The notes under the pieces: generated by a model | What the model was told of the DNA's origin: nothing | Databases searched by the model: none | What the model saw: the letters and a program-made list of their open reading frames with translations, nothing else | Part shown: positions 1-4,714 of the stretch, in pieces | Position numbering within the stretch: position 1 is the first letter of the stretch | How the letters are laid out: every line of letters begins with the position of its first letter | NCBI GenBank assembly: GCA_030616365.1 | Contig: JAUWXM010000068.1 | Coordinates: 1 to 5,661, forward strand | Direction: 5' to 3' | DNA length: 5,661 nt | DNA from: a bacterium | GTDB lineage: Bacteria > UBP18 > UBA7526 | Translations under genes and position numbers: made by a program

Positions 1-519
1 CGTTTCCTTCTCGTTCCCTGCTTTGTGGCCGTCATCTTTGGGTTAGGAAATAAGCCTTTGGCTCTGAGTATCTTCTGTATTGCGGCATTTACCGATGCTC
101 TGGATGGCTACTTCGCCCGCACCAGAGGATTGAGAACTACCCTGGGAAGTTTCTTAGATCCCTTAGCCGACCATCTCCTCATCATCACTGCCTTAATCTC
201 AGTAACCATAAAGGGGATGCTTCCTTCCTGGCTCATGTGGACTGTAATCTCTCGTGATTCTGTTCTACTTCTAGGTGGCATAATACTCTATAAAGGACTG
301 GGGAAGGTCGAGCGCATCATCCCCAGCGGATGGGGGAAGTCCAGCTCTCTTCTTTGCCTGGCAACGGTCATCCTGACCCTTATCCTAAACTTTACTCCTC
401 CCCATCTACCCTACCCCAGAACTATTCTCTGGCTTGCTGGATGGGCAGCGTTCTTCATCGTCATCTCTGGGACTCATTATCTCGTTCGCGGTAGTTTCCG
501 CCTATTAAGGAAAAAGTAG
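1..519 (+). CDS. CDP-alcohol phosphatidyltransferase, 5' truncated (PgsA-like or CAP-type cardiolipin synthase)
   Basis: Integral membrane enzyme that transfers a phosphatidyl group from CDP-diacylglycerol to an alcohol acceptor in phospholipid head-group synthesis. Frame 1 is open from base 1, and the residues before the GTG at 25 (RFLLVPCF) match the usual first-helix RLxLVPxF pattern. The true start therefore lies upstream of the window and the GTG is internal. The full CDP-alcohol signature D-G-x2-A-R-x8-G-x3-D-x3-D is present, from DGYFAR (about 102-119) to LDPLAD (about 154-171). Several hydrophobic helices follow, then a basic C-terminus ending RLLRKK. The neighbours plsY and gpsA favour PgsA (acceptor glycerol-3-phosphate). 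However, the SRD at about 259-267 and the IPSGWGKS stretch at about 319-342 recall CAP-type cardiolipin synthases, where PgsA normally has RE. The family is certain; the acceptor is not. The stop abuts the plsY ATG. Confidence 0.9.
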   Translation, partial: RFLLVPCFVAVIFGLGNKPLALSIFCIAAFTDALDGYFARTRGLRTTLGSFLDPLADHLLIITALISVTIKGMLPSWLMWTVISRDSVLLLGGIILYKGLGKVERIIPSGWGKSSSLLCLATVILTLILNFTPPHLPYPRTILWLAGWAAFFIVISGTHYLVRGSFRLLRKK

Positions 520-1137
520 ATGCTTTTCTTGGCCATAATATTGAGCTATCTCTTGGGCTCCCTTCCCACAAGTTACATCATGGGAAGGCTCTGGAAGGGG
601 ATCGATCTGAGAGAGCATGGCTCGGGAAATGTGGGGGCCACCAATACCTTTCGCGTTTTGGGCCCTCTTCCCGGAATAATCGTCCTCCTTGCTGACGTTT
701 CAAAAGGATTGGTCGCCGTGGTTTTTATAAGCCGCCTATCAGCTGATGGACCAATTCCTTGCGAATGGATAAAAGTCCTTTGTGGAATGGCTGCTATCTG
801 TGGCCATATTTGGACGATGTTTCTAAAATTTAAGGGAGGGAGAGGAGTGGCCACCAGCATCGGTGTCTTCTTCGGACTAGTTTGGCAGGCAATAGGGATA
901 GCTTTTCTTATTGGAATCATTATTATTCTTTTCACCCGCTATGTTTCTTTAGGATCGATTTTAGGAGCCCTTGCCTTTCCCTTCTTAGTAGCTTTTTTAC
1001 CCTTTGAGTGGCCCTTACCTTATTTCTGGCTTGCCCTCTTGGCGGCTCTTTTAGTCATCATGAAGCATATCCCAAATATCAAAAGACTCATCAGGGGCAA
1101 AGAGAACAAGCTTTCTTTTAGGAAAAAAAGAAAATGA
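520..1137 (+). CDS. plsY: Glycerol-3-phosphate acyltransferase PlsY
   Basis: Membrane acyltransferase that moves an acyl group from acyl-phosphate to sn-glycerol-3-phosphate, giving lysophosphatidate, the first step of phospholipid synthesis. The 205 residues are within the family's usual length. Visible motifs, in order, are GSLPTSY (13-19), SGNVGATN (35-42) with R45 following, GHIWTMFLKFKGGRGVAT (95-112), RYVSLGSI (140-147) and the C-terminal KHIPNIKRLIRGKE (182-195). About five to seven hydrophobic segments alternate with these loops. The ATG follows the preceding stop with no gap, and AAGGA at 507-511 is a well-placed Shine-Dalgarno, so the start is secure and translation is probably coupled. 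In the central motif the usual Pro of GHxxPxFLxFKGGKG is Thr (T99) and the Lys of GGKG is Arg (R108). These are mild departures that do not suggest loss of function. The tail is very basic. Confidence 0.97.
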   Translation: MLFLAIILSYLLGSLPTSYIMGRLWKGIDLREHGSGNVGATNTFRVLGPLPGIIVLLADVSKGLVAVVFISRLSADGPIPCEWIKVLCGMAAICGHIWTMFLKFKGGRGVATSIGVFFGLVWQAIGIAFLIGIIIILFTRYVSLGSILGALAFPFLVAFLPFEWPLPYFWLALLAALLVIMKHIPNIKRLIRGKENKLSFRKKRK

Positions 1138-1142
1138 ATTTG

Positions 1143-1173
1143 TTTTGCGTTTTTCAATTTAATTTTGCGTTTT
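1143..1173 (+). repeat. Two copies of TTTTGCGTTTT, 20 bp apart, upstream of gpsA
   Basis: The 11-mer TTTTGCGTTTT occurs at 1143-1153 and 1163-1173, start to start 20 bp, about two helical turns. Each copy is preceded by AATTT (1137-1141 and 1156-1160), so the unit is a near-tandem of about 20 bp filling most of the plsY-gpsA gap. It could be a binding site or a simple duplication. It covers the TTG at 1172, which argues that this TTG is not the gpsA start. Confidence 0.5.
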
Positions 1174-1183
1174 GGCGGTTGCA

Positions 1184-2182
1184 GTGAAGAAGGTCGCAGT
1201 CTTGGGTGCTGGAAGCTGGGGAACTACCTTAGCCATACTATTGGCCAAGAAGGGCCATAAAGTTAGCCTCTGGGAGTATCTTAAGGAACAGGCGGAGAGG
1301 CTCGATAGAGAGAGGGAGAATCGCCAGTTCCTTCCCGGAGTTCCTATTCCCAGAGAGATCTTCATCTCACCGAACTTGGAAGAGACAGTCAAAGAGAAGG
1401 AGTTTATATTAATCGTCGTTCCCTCCCAGGTCTTGAGAGAAGTGATGGAGAAAGTAGGGAAAGTAAAGATCTCACTCAAGACCATTCTCATCAGTGTCAC
1501 AAAGGGTCTTGAGGTAGGAACAAACTTGAGGATGTCGGAGATAATCAAATCCTACTTTCCAAAGAATGAGATAGTCGTCGTTTCCGGACCTTCTCATGCC
1601 GAGGAGGTCTCAAGGGAAATCCCGACCACCATCGTGGCCTCTGCTTCCAGCGCGAAACTAACCCAGGAGATACAGGAGATATTCACCACTCCCTACTTCA
1701 GGGTCTATACCAACCCAGATACCATTGGAATAGAACTGGGAGGAGCCTTGAAAAATATCATCGCCATCGCCAGTGGAATATGTGACGGTCTGGGATTAGG
1801 GGACAATAGTAAGGCGGCTTTGATGACTCGGGGAATAGTAGAAATTGCCCGGCTGGGAGTAGCCCTGGGAGCCAAGCAGGAGACCTTTGCTGGACTCTCC
1901 GGGATGGGAGATCTCATCACCACCTGTATCAGCAAGCATAGTAGAAACCGGGGCCTGGGAGAAAGAATTGCTAAAGGAAAGAAGTTGAAAGAGGCCCAGA
2001 GAGAGATCGGCATGGTTACTGAGGGGGTACCTACCACAAAAAGCGCTTATGAATTAGCCAAGAAGTATAAAGTGGAGATGCCCATTACTGAGGAGCTCTA
2101 TAATATTCTCTTTAAAGGAAAAGATCCCAGGGACGCAGAGTTTGAACTCATGACCAGAAAGACAAAGAGGGAAGACCGGTGA
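1184..2182 (+). CDS. gpsA: NAD(P)-dependent glycerol-3-phosphate dehydrogenase GpsA
   Basis: Cytosolic enzyme that reduces dihydroxyacetone phosphate to sn-glycerol-3-phosphate, the substrate of PlsY next door and of PgsA-type enzymes. The N-terminal Rossmann fold starts VAVLGAGSWGT (4-14). VSVTKGLE-like residues at 104-110 (K107), VSGPSHAEEV (133-142), ELGGALKNIIAI (184-195, with the catalytic-type K190) and the FAGLSGMGDLITTC block (235-248) with NRG at 255-257 complete the family pattern. The 332 residues are normal length. I chose GTG 1184 because MKKVAVLGAG is the typical beginning and GGCGG (1174-1178) sits at a plausible ribosome-binding distance. A TTG at 1172 would add four residues (MAVA) but has no Shine-Dalgarno and lies in a direct repeat. 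The stop overlaps the next gene's GTG by four bases. Expression may come from upstream or from the 46-bp AT-rich gap. Confidence 0.97.
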   Translation: MKKVAVLGAGSWGTTLAILLAKKGHKVSLWEYLKEQAERLDRERENRQFLPGVPIPREIFISPNLEETVKEKEFILIVVPSQVLREVMEKVGKVKISLKTILISVTKGLEVGTNLRMSEIIKSYFPKNEIVVVSGPSHAEEVSREIPTTIVASASSAKLTQEIQEIFTTPYFRVYTNPDTIGIELGGALKNIIAIASGICDGLGLGDNSKAALMTRGIVEIARLGVALGAKQETFAGLSGMGDLITTCISKHSRNRGLGERIAKGKKLKEAQREIGMVTEGVPTTKSAYELAKKYKVEMPITEELYNILFKGKDPRDAEFELMTRKTKREDR

Positions 2183-2448
2183 TTAAGAAGGACCTGGTTA
2201 ATAAGATAGCATCCCTCGGCCTCTCTAAGAAAAAGGCAAAGGAGGCCATGGAGACCATAATTGAAGGGATAGGGGAAAGCCTGGCCAGAGGAGAGAAGGT
2301 CCAGATTCAGGGGTTGGGCAGTTTTGACATTAGGGTTACCAAGGAAAGAAGGGGACGCAACCCCAAAACCGGGGAGCCCTTAAAGATTCCTTCTCGAAAG
2401 GTTCCCGTATTTCGTCCCGCTCCGCCCTTGAAAGAGAGAGTAAAGTGA
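2179..2448 (+). CDS. HU/IHF-family DNA-binding protein
   Basis: Small dimeric nucleoid protein that binds the minor groove and bends DNA. The 89 residues match the family's usual 90. It has an N-terminal helical dimer region (MIKKDLVNKIASLGLS, then a long Lys/Glu-rich helix), the GLGSFDIR strand (45-52), and the DNA-binding beta-arm with GRNPKTGE (59-66), where P62 is the residue that intercalates in HU and IHF. It ends with the VPVFRPAPPLKERV C-terminus. The GTG start overlaps the gpsA stop (GTGA), with AGAGG (2165-2169) upstream, so translation is very likely coupled. Sequence alone does not separate HU from an IHF subunit. Being in an operon with a MerR-type gene and lipid genes does not tell which. 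Confidence 0.96.
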   Translation: MIKKDLVNKIASLGLSKKKAKEAMETIIEGIGESLARGEKVQIQGLGSFDIRVTKERRGRNPKTGEPLKIPSRKVPVFRPAPPLKERVK

Positions 2449-2762
2449 GAGTTCGTATTCCTAATAAACTTTTCTTCTCTATTACCGAGGTAAGTAAGAT
2501 TACTAAGGTTCCCTCTCATGTCTTGAGGTACTGGGAGAAGGAGTTCAAGCAATTTTTAAAACCTGTGAAGTCCGAGATGAAAAGAAGGAGATATCAGAAA
2601 AAGGATATAAGGACCATTCTCGGGATAAAGGATTTGCTCTATAAGGAACAGTATTCCATTGCCGGGGCAAAGAAGAGACTGAAACAGGAAACGGTTTTGC
2701 CCGATCTGATAAAAGAATGTAAAAGAGAACTACGCAACATCCTAAGAGTCTTAAGTAAATAA
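2445..2762 (+). CDS. MerR-family transcriptional regulator, minimal form
   Basis: Winged helix-turn-helix DNA-binding protein. The MerR fold is visible as FSITEVSKITKVPSHVLRYW (11-30, the helix-turn-helix leading into the characteristic LRYWE), then the wing with RRRYQKKDI (48-56, the usual R-x-Y-x-x-x-D pattern) and the following helix LLYKEQYSIAGAKKRL (64-79). After about residue 80 only a short Lys-rich helix remains (to 105). There is thus a dimerisation helix at most and no effector- or metal-binding domain, and the only Cys is C92, so this is not a metal sensor of the MerR type. The GTG start overlaps the HU stop by four bases (GTGA), so the two are probably made together. Similar short MerR proteins beside HU/IHF genes occur elsewhere, as far as I recall. 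No target operator is evident. Confidence 0.92.
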   Translation: MRVRIPNKLFFSITEVSKITKVPSHVLRYWEKEFKQFLKPVKSEMKRRRYQKKDIRTILGIKDLLYKEQYSIAGAKKRLKQETVLPDLIKECKRELRNILRVLSK

Positions 2763-2769
2763 CAGTCAA

Positions 2770-2861
2770 CTCGTCAAACGGTTGCGGTTGCGAGGCTCGT
2801 ATCGTTTATCGTTCGTCGGTTGCGTTTTTTGACGAATTACGTAACCGTTAACCGAAACGAG
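2770..2861. repeat. Long imperfect inverted repeat between merR and tRNA-Pro
   Basis: The left arm 2770-2792 (CTCGT, CAAA, then CGGTTG repeated into CGGTTGCG) pairs with the right arm 2840-2861 (CGTAACCG, T, TAACCG, AA, ACGAG). This gives about 5 bp, a small internal loop, then 14 bp with one bulged T and two G-T pairs. A second stem, TTCGTC 2812-2817 with GACGAA 2831-2836, nests inside. CGGTTGCG also occurs a third time at 2817-2824. A T-run (2825-2830) lies within, but not directly after a GC-rich stem, so it is not a canonical terminator. It may be a structured 3' end of the upstream operon or a palindromic dispersed element; I cannot tell which. Confidence 0.55.
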
Positions 2862-2879
2862 TCGCGTAACCCTTCAACG

Positions 2880-2885
2880 TATAAC
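2880..2885 (+). promoter_or_regulatory. Possible -10 box for tRNA-Pro
   Basis: TATAAC lies 11 bases before the mature tRNA 5' end, the right distance for a transcript starting a few bases ahead of the tRNA. No good -35 box is visible 16-18 bp upstream. The tRNA might instead be transcribed from further upstream. Confidence 0.3.
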
Positions 2886-2896
2886 GAGTAGTAAAA

Positions 2897-2974
2897 CGGG
2901 GCGTAGCGCAGTTGGTTTAGCGCACCTGAATGGGGTTCAGGAGGTCGCTGGTTCGAATCCAGTCGCCCCGACCA
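2897..2974 (+). tRNA. tRNA-Pro (anticodon GGG)
   Basis: A full cloverleaf can be folded by hand. The acceptor CGGGGCG (2897-2903) pairs with CGCCCCG (2964-2970). The D stem is GCGC/GCGC (2906-2909, 2920-2923). The anticodon stem CCTGA/TCAGG (2925-2929, 2937-2941) holds the loop ATGGGGT, giving anticodon GGG at 2932-2934. The T stem GCTGG/CCAGT surrounds TTCGAAT (2952-2958), with one G-T pair. The discriminator is A2971 and CCA is encoded (2972-2974). C1-G72 and G37 after GGG fit proline. Total length is 78 with CCA. It decodes CCC and CCU. Confidence 0.97.
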
Positions 2975-2978
2975 GTAA

Positions 2979-3018
2979 CACGGATAGGCACGGATAACAA
3001 CACGGATAAGCACGGATA
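2979..3018 (+). repeat. Four CACGGATA units just after the tRNA
   Basis: CACGGATA occurs at 2979-2986, 2989-2996, 3001-3008 and 3011-3018, with start spacings of 10, 12 and 10. The block begins five bases after the tRNA CCA. Its reverse complement (ATCCGTG) recurs at 4225-4231 in the spacer beyond the methyltransferase. It is probably one member of a dispersed intergenic repeat family. Confidence 0.75.
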
Positions 3019-3040
3019 AAAACCAAGAATCGTGCATAAA

Positions 3041-3052
3041 CGAAGTACTTCG
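3041..3052. repeat. Perfect 12-bp palindrome CGAAGTACTTCG
   Basis: CGAAGTACTTCG reads the same on both strands. One mismatch beyond it, two further flanking bases on each side also pair (AA with TT). It could be an operator-like site or a small cruciform. No gene starts within 200 bases on the + strand, so a regulatory role is only a possibility. Confidence 0.4.
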
Positions 3053-3056
3053 GTTG

Positions 3057-3212
3057 TTTTACGAGCACAGCGAGTAAAAGAGACAACTTGTTTGGCTCAT
3101 TTTAAGGTGTCGGAATTTCAATAAACAAAACAAGGTTCTTGAGCGATAGCGAAAGGTTCTTATTTTACGAGCAAAGCGAGCAAAAAAGGCAACTTGTTTG
3201 GCTCATTTTAAG
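3057..3212 (+). repeat. 50-bp direct repeat in two copies (3057-3106 and 3163-3212)
   Basis: The two copies match at 46 of 50 positions by hand alignment. The last 22 bases (AACTTGTTTGGCTCATTTTAAG) are identical and the differences lie in the first 28. The unit begins TTTTACGAGC and includes the GAGCNNAGCGAG motif. Start-to-start distance is 106 bp. The 56 bases between carry a related GAGCGATAGCGA (3141-3152). There is no third copy here, so it is not a CRISPR array. The second copy runs over the TTG at 3198. Confidence 0.85.
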
Positions 3213-3290
3213 TTTGCCTATCCCGCGTCCCTTAGACGAAATCGCACGAAGAAATTAAAAAGCTCGGATTCGAGAAGGTTAGTTCCCAGT

Positions 3291-4022
3291 ATGATCATGC
3301 TCAGAAAGCTAGTTGACAGTCTCATAAACGACGAAGGTTTTCTACTATCGCACGGGAAGTTGTATAGAAAGAACAATCATCACTTTAAAAGGTTGTGCCG
3401 AATCTTCGCTATTGTGAAAGAAATCGCTCCAAAGGTGATATTGGAAATCGGCGGTTCGGATGGCATGCTGGCGAGAATAATTATTAAAGAACTCGAAATC
3501 GAAAAATATTACTTTACCGAACCCTGCGGTTGGAATCTTCATAAAGCGCGCCTCAATCTCGCTGGCAATGACCGAGTTGCGATCTATCCTCTGGATATTT
3601 TGAAGGACGGAATCCATCCCAGGGGGGTGGACTTGCTCGTCTGTTCCGAGGTTCTCGAGCATCTGCCGGACTACTCCCAAGCGCTCTCAAACATTTTGGC
3701 CGCACGGCCAAGCCACATTCTGATATCCGTACCGACCGAAATGGGATGGCCAGGATTTCTCAAAAGCGTCGTGCGGAAGTTCCACAGGAAAGAGAGGATC
3801 AGTTACCGATACCTGCTGGATTGTTTCTTGAAACGCGACATAACCATATACCGAAGTGACCCTAGCGCAAGATATCTAACGCATATCGGCTTTCACAACA
3901 TCCGGTTTGAAGAAACTCTGGAAGACCTATTCGCGGAACACTATGAGATTAATATTGTCGATAATAAGGTATTCAGCCTAACCATGGGCAAGATTTATCG
4001 GTTGACCGCTATGACTCCATAA
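3291..4022 (+). CDS. Class I SAM-dependent methyltransferase
   Basis: Soluble methyltransferase with a Rossmann-like SAM-binding fold. Motif I is VILEIGGSDGML (49-60), where the more usual GCGDG or GxGxG is GGSDG. An acidic residue that could meet the SAM ribose follows in FTEP (75-78). VDLLVCSEVLEHL (113-125) is the typical post-II block of UbiG/Methyltransf_11-type enzymes, and HILISVPTE (142-150) is the next strand. The C-terminal part (about 151-243) is basic and aromatic. The substrate cannot be read; relatives with this build often act on sugars, lipids or small metabolites. I start at ATG 3291 (AGAAGG at 3272-3277 is a distant Shine-Dalgarno). A TTG at 3198 would add 31 residues, but it sits inside a direct repeat and encodes unremarkable sequence. 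The gene stands alone among repeats. By hand count 10 of 18 Arg codons are CGN, against 5 of 19 in gpsA, which hints at acquisition. Confidence 0.88.
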   Translation: MIMLRKLVDSLINDEGFLLSHGKLYRKNNHHFKRLCRIFAIVKEIAPKVILEIGGSDGMLARIIIKELEIEKYYFTEPCGWNLHKARLNLAGNDRVAIYPLDILKDGIHPRGVDLLVCSEVLEHLPDYSQALSNILAARPSHILISVPTEMGWPGFLKSVVRKFHRKERISYRYLLDCFLKRDITIYRSDPSARYLTHIGFHNIRFEETLEDLFAEHYEINIVDNKVFSLTMGKIYRLTAMTP

Positions 4023-4195
4023 ATACTGCTCCGGAGATCTTCTGGCAGATGTGGTGGAAAGAGGAGAATCGACGAGTCTATTACATTTAGAATTAATAAT
4101 AATGGAATAGTCGCAGAACTTCTTTTACACCGAGAACGTTATACGAAGTAGGAATTTTTGGGAAAAATAGTTTTTGACACCAGTTTAAAATTGTC

Positions 4196-4245
4196 GCACA
4201 GATCATCCGCGCTAATCCGTATCGTAAATCCGTGCTAATCTGTGC
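4196..4245. repeat. ATCCGTG-type repeat block bounded by GCACAGAT/ATCTGTGC
   Basis: GCACAGAT (4196-4203) and ATCTGTGC (4238-4245) are perfect inverted copies. Between them are two ATCCGT cores (4215-4220, 4225-4230). GCTAATCCGT (4211-4220) is echoed as GCTAATCTGT (4234-4243). This is the reverse-complement orientation of the CACGGAT units after the tRNA. The block ends 14 bases before the next gene's ATG, so it lies in or near its leader. The rest of the 4023-4259 spacer shows no gene; TTGACA at 4174-4179 could be a -35 box but lacks a good -10. Confidence 0.65.
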
Positions 4246-4259
4246 TTTAGAGGTGTAAA

Positions 4260-4553
4260 ATGAAGAAAGAAGATTATCAGAGAGGAAGGAAGATAATCAG
4301 AGAAGATATGGAGAAATTGGTAAATAGGTACTTAGAAGAGATTATTCGCTATAAAGAAGAGCTGGCAGGGATCGATCTCTCTAAGATAGAGAAGTCTAAG
4401 GAAGCGACAGAAAAGACGGAGATGCGCAATGCCAAACTCCTGGCCCTCTTAGAGATCCAGGAGATTACCAATCAGATGATTAAGGAATTAAATGCCCTCA
4501 AAATTAGTGAACCTCGCCCTCCGATCTCATCGGAGAACGAGGGTGAAGAATAA
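4260..4553 (+). CDS. Small helical hypothetical protein (97 aa)
   Basis: I do not recognise this family. The product is strongly charged and predicted by eye to be almost entirely helical: Lys/Glu/Arg-rich from 1 to about 60 with leucine and isoleucine spaced in a coiled-coil-like manner (LVNRYLEEIIRYKEEL, 20-35), then LLALLEIQEITNQMIKELNAL (60-80), and a Pro/Ser/Glu tail. There is no signal peptide, membrane segment or cysteine. AGAGGTG (4249-4255) is a good Shine-Dalgarno for ATG 4260, and codon use (AGA/AGG, ATA) resembles the gpsA operon, so I think it is a real gene. A terminator follows 35 bases after the stop. A small cytosolic coiled-coil or structural/adaptor protein is the most that can be said. 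Confidence 0.75.
   Translation: MKKEDYQRGRKIIREDMEKLVNRYLEEIIRYKEELAGIDLSKIEKSKEATEKTEMRNAKLLALLEIQEITNQMIKELNALKISEPRPPISSENEGEE
4512..4542 (+). other. Hairpin inside the 3' end of the 97-aa gene
   Basis: CTCCGAT (4519-4525) pairs with ATCGGAG (4529-4535) over a 3-base loop. A 2x2 internal loop then leads to CCTCG (4512-4516) with CGAGG (4538-4542). That makes 12 pairs in all, within the last codons (tail region SEPRPPISSENEGEE). No T-run follows, so it is not a terminator by itself. It may stabilise the 3' end or be chance in a Pro/Ser/Glu-coding stretch. Confidence 0.45.
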
Positions 4554-4587
4554 AGAGTCAGGAAACAAGACTTCAATTACTATATTC

Positions 4588-4609
4588 GCCCACAGAAGTG
4601 GGCTTTTTT
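4588..4609 (+). terminator. Rho-independent terminator after the 97-aa gene
   Basis: GCCCAC (4588-4593), loop AGAA, GTGGGC (4598-4603) and a run of six T (4604-4609) make a textbook intrinsic terminator. It ends the transcript of the upstream small gene, so the transporter downstream needs its own promoter. Confidence 0.92.
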
Positions 4610-4631
4610 GAAGTATCGGAATTTGTTGAAG

Positions 4632-4703
4632 AGATGCAAACAGATGGATGCAGATGCAAACGGATAAACCATCCGTCTGAATCCGCTCAAATTCGTATGC
4701 ATC
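4632..4703. repeat. GATGCAAACGGAT / ATCCGT dispersed repeat block
   Basis: GATGCAAACAGAT (4633-4645) and GATGCAAACGGAT (4653-4665) form a direct repeat with a 20-bp period. ACGGAT (4660-4665) and ATCCGT (4671-4676) make a 6-bp hairpin with a 5-base loop. Further right, GAATCCGC and TGCATCCG (4698-4705) continue the inverted, degenerate pattern. It shares the CGGAT core with the blocks at 2979 and 4196, so it probably belongs to the same general repeat population. No gene is seen in it. Confidence 0.6.
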
Positions 4704-4714
4704 CGCGTCTTTCC

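Larger units (their letters stand above)
2975..3290. other. 316-bp non-coding, repeat-rich spacer
   Basis: No credible gene was seen on either strand between the tRNA and the methyltransferase ATG. The spacer holds four CACGGATA units, a 12-bp palindrome, two copies of a 50-bp direct repeat, three GAGCNNAGCGA-type motifs and two AAGGTTCTT copies (3132-3140, 3153-3161). These are itemised separately. No strong promoter for the methyltransferase stands out; TTGTTT at 3194-3199 has no good -10 box at the right distance. Confidence 0.6.

Noticed and set aside
573..935. Minus-strand open frames overlapping plsY, gpsA, HU, merR, the methyltransferase and the transporter
   Set aside because: They lie antisense to genes with complete family motifs, show no motifs of their own and have no ribosome-binding sites worth noting.
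2821..2836. T-run at 2825-2830 as a terminator for the merR operon
   Set aside because: No GC-rich stem ends directly before the T-run; the pairing arms enclose it instead of preceding it.
2837..3037. 66-residue minus-strand reading frame containing GRLDSNQRPPEPHSGALNQL
   Set aside because: This is the well-known false protein produced by translating the complement of a tRNA gene; it covers the tRNA-Pro at 2897-2974.
3057..3212. Possible CRISPR array
   Set aside because: Only two copies of a 50-bp unit, an uneven internal similarity and no cas genes or further spacers.
3198..3290. TTG start giving the methyltransferase 31 more residues
   Set aside because: The TTG lies in the second copy of the 50-bp direct repeat, has no Shine-Dalgarno at a suitable distance, and the added residues show no fold or homology-like pattern.
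4174..4203. Sigma-70 promoter with TTGACA at 4174-4179 for the 97-aa gene
   Set aside because: At 16-18 bp spacing the -10 position reads near CACAGA, with no TATAAT-like hexamer, so I do not list it as a feature.
2897..4259. tRNA-integrated genomic island carrying the methyltransferase
   Set aside because: No integrase and no downstream copy of the tRNA 3' end (GGTTCGAATCC or CGCCCCGACCA) were found within the window, so there is no att pair.
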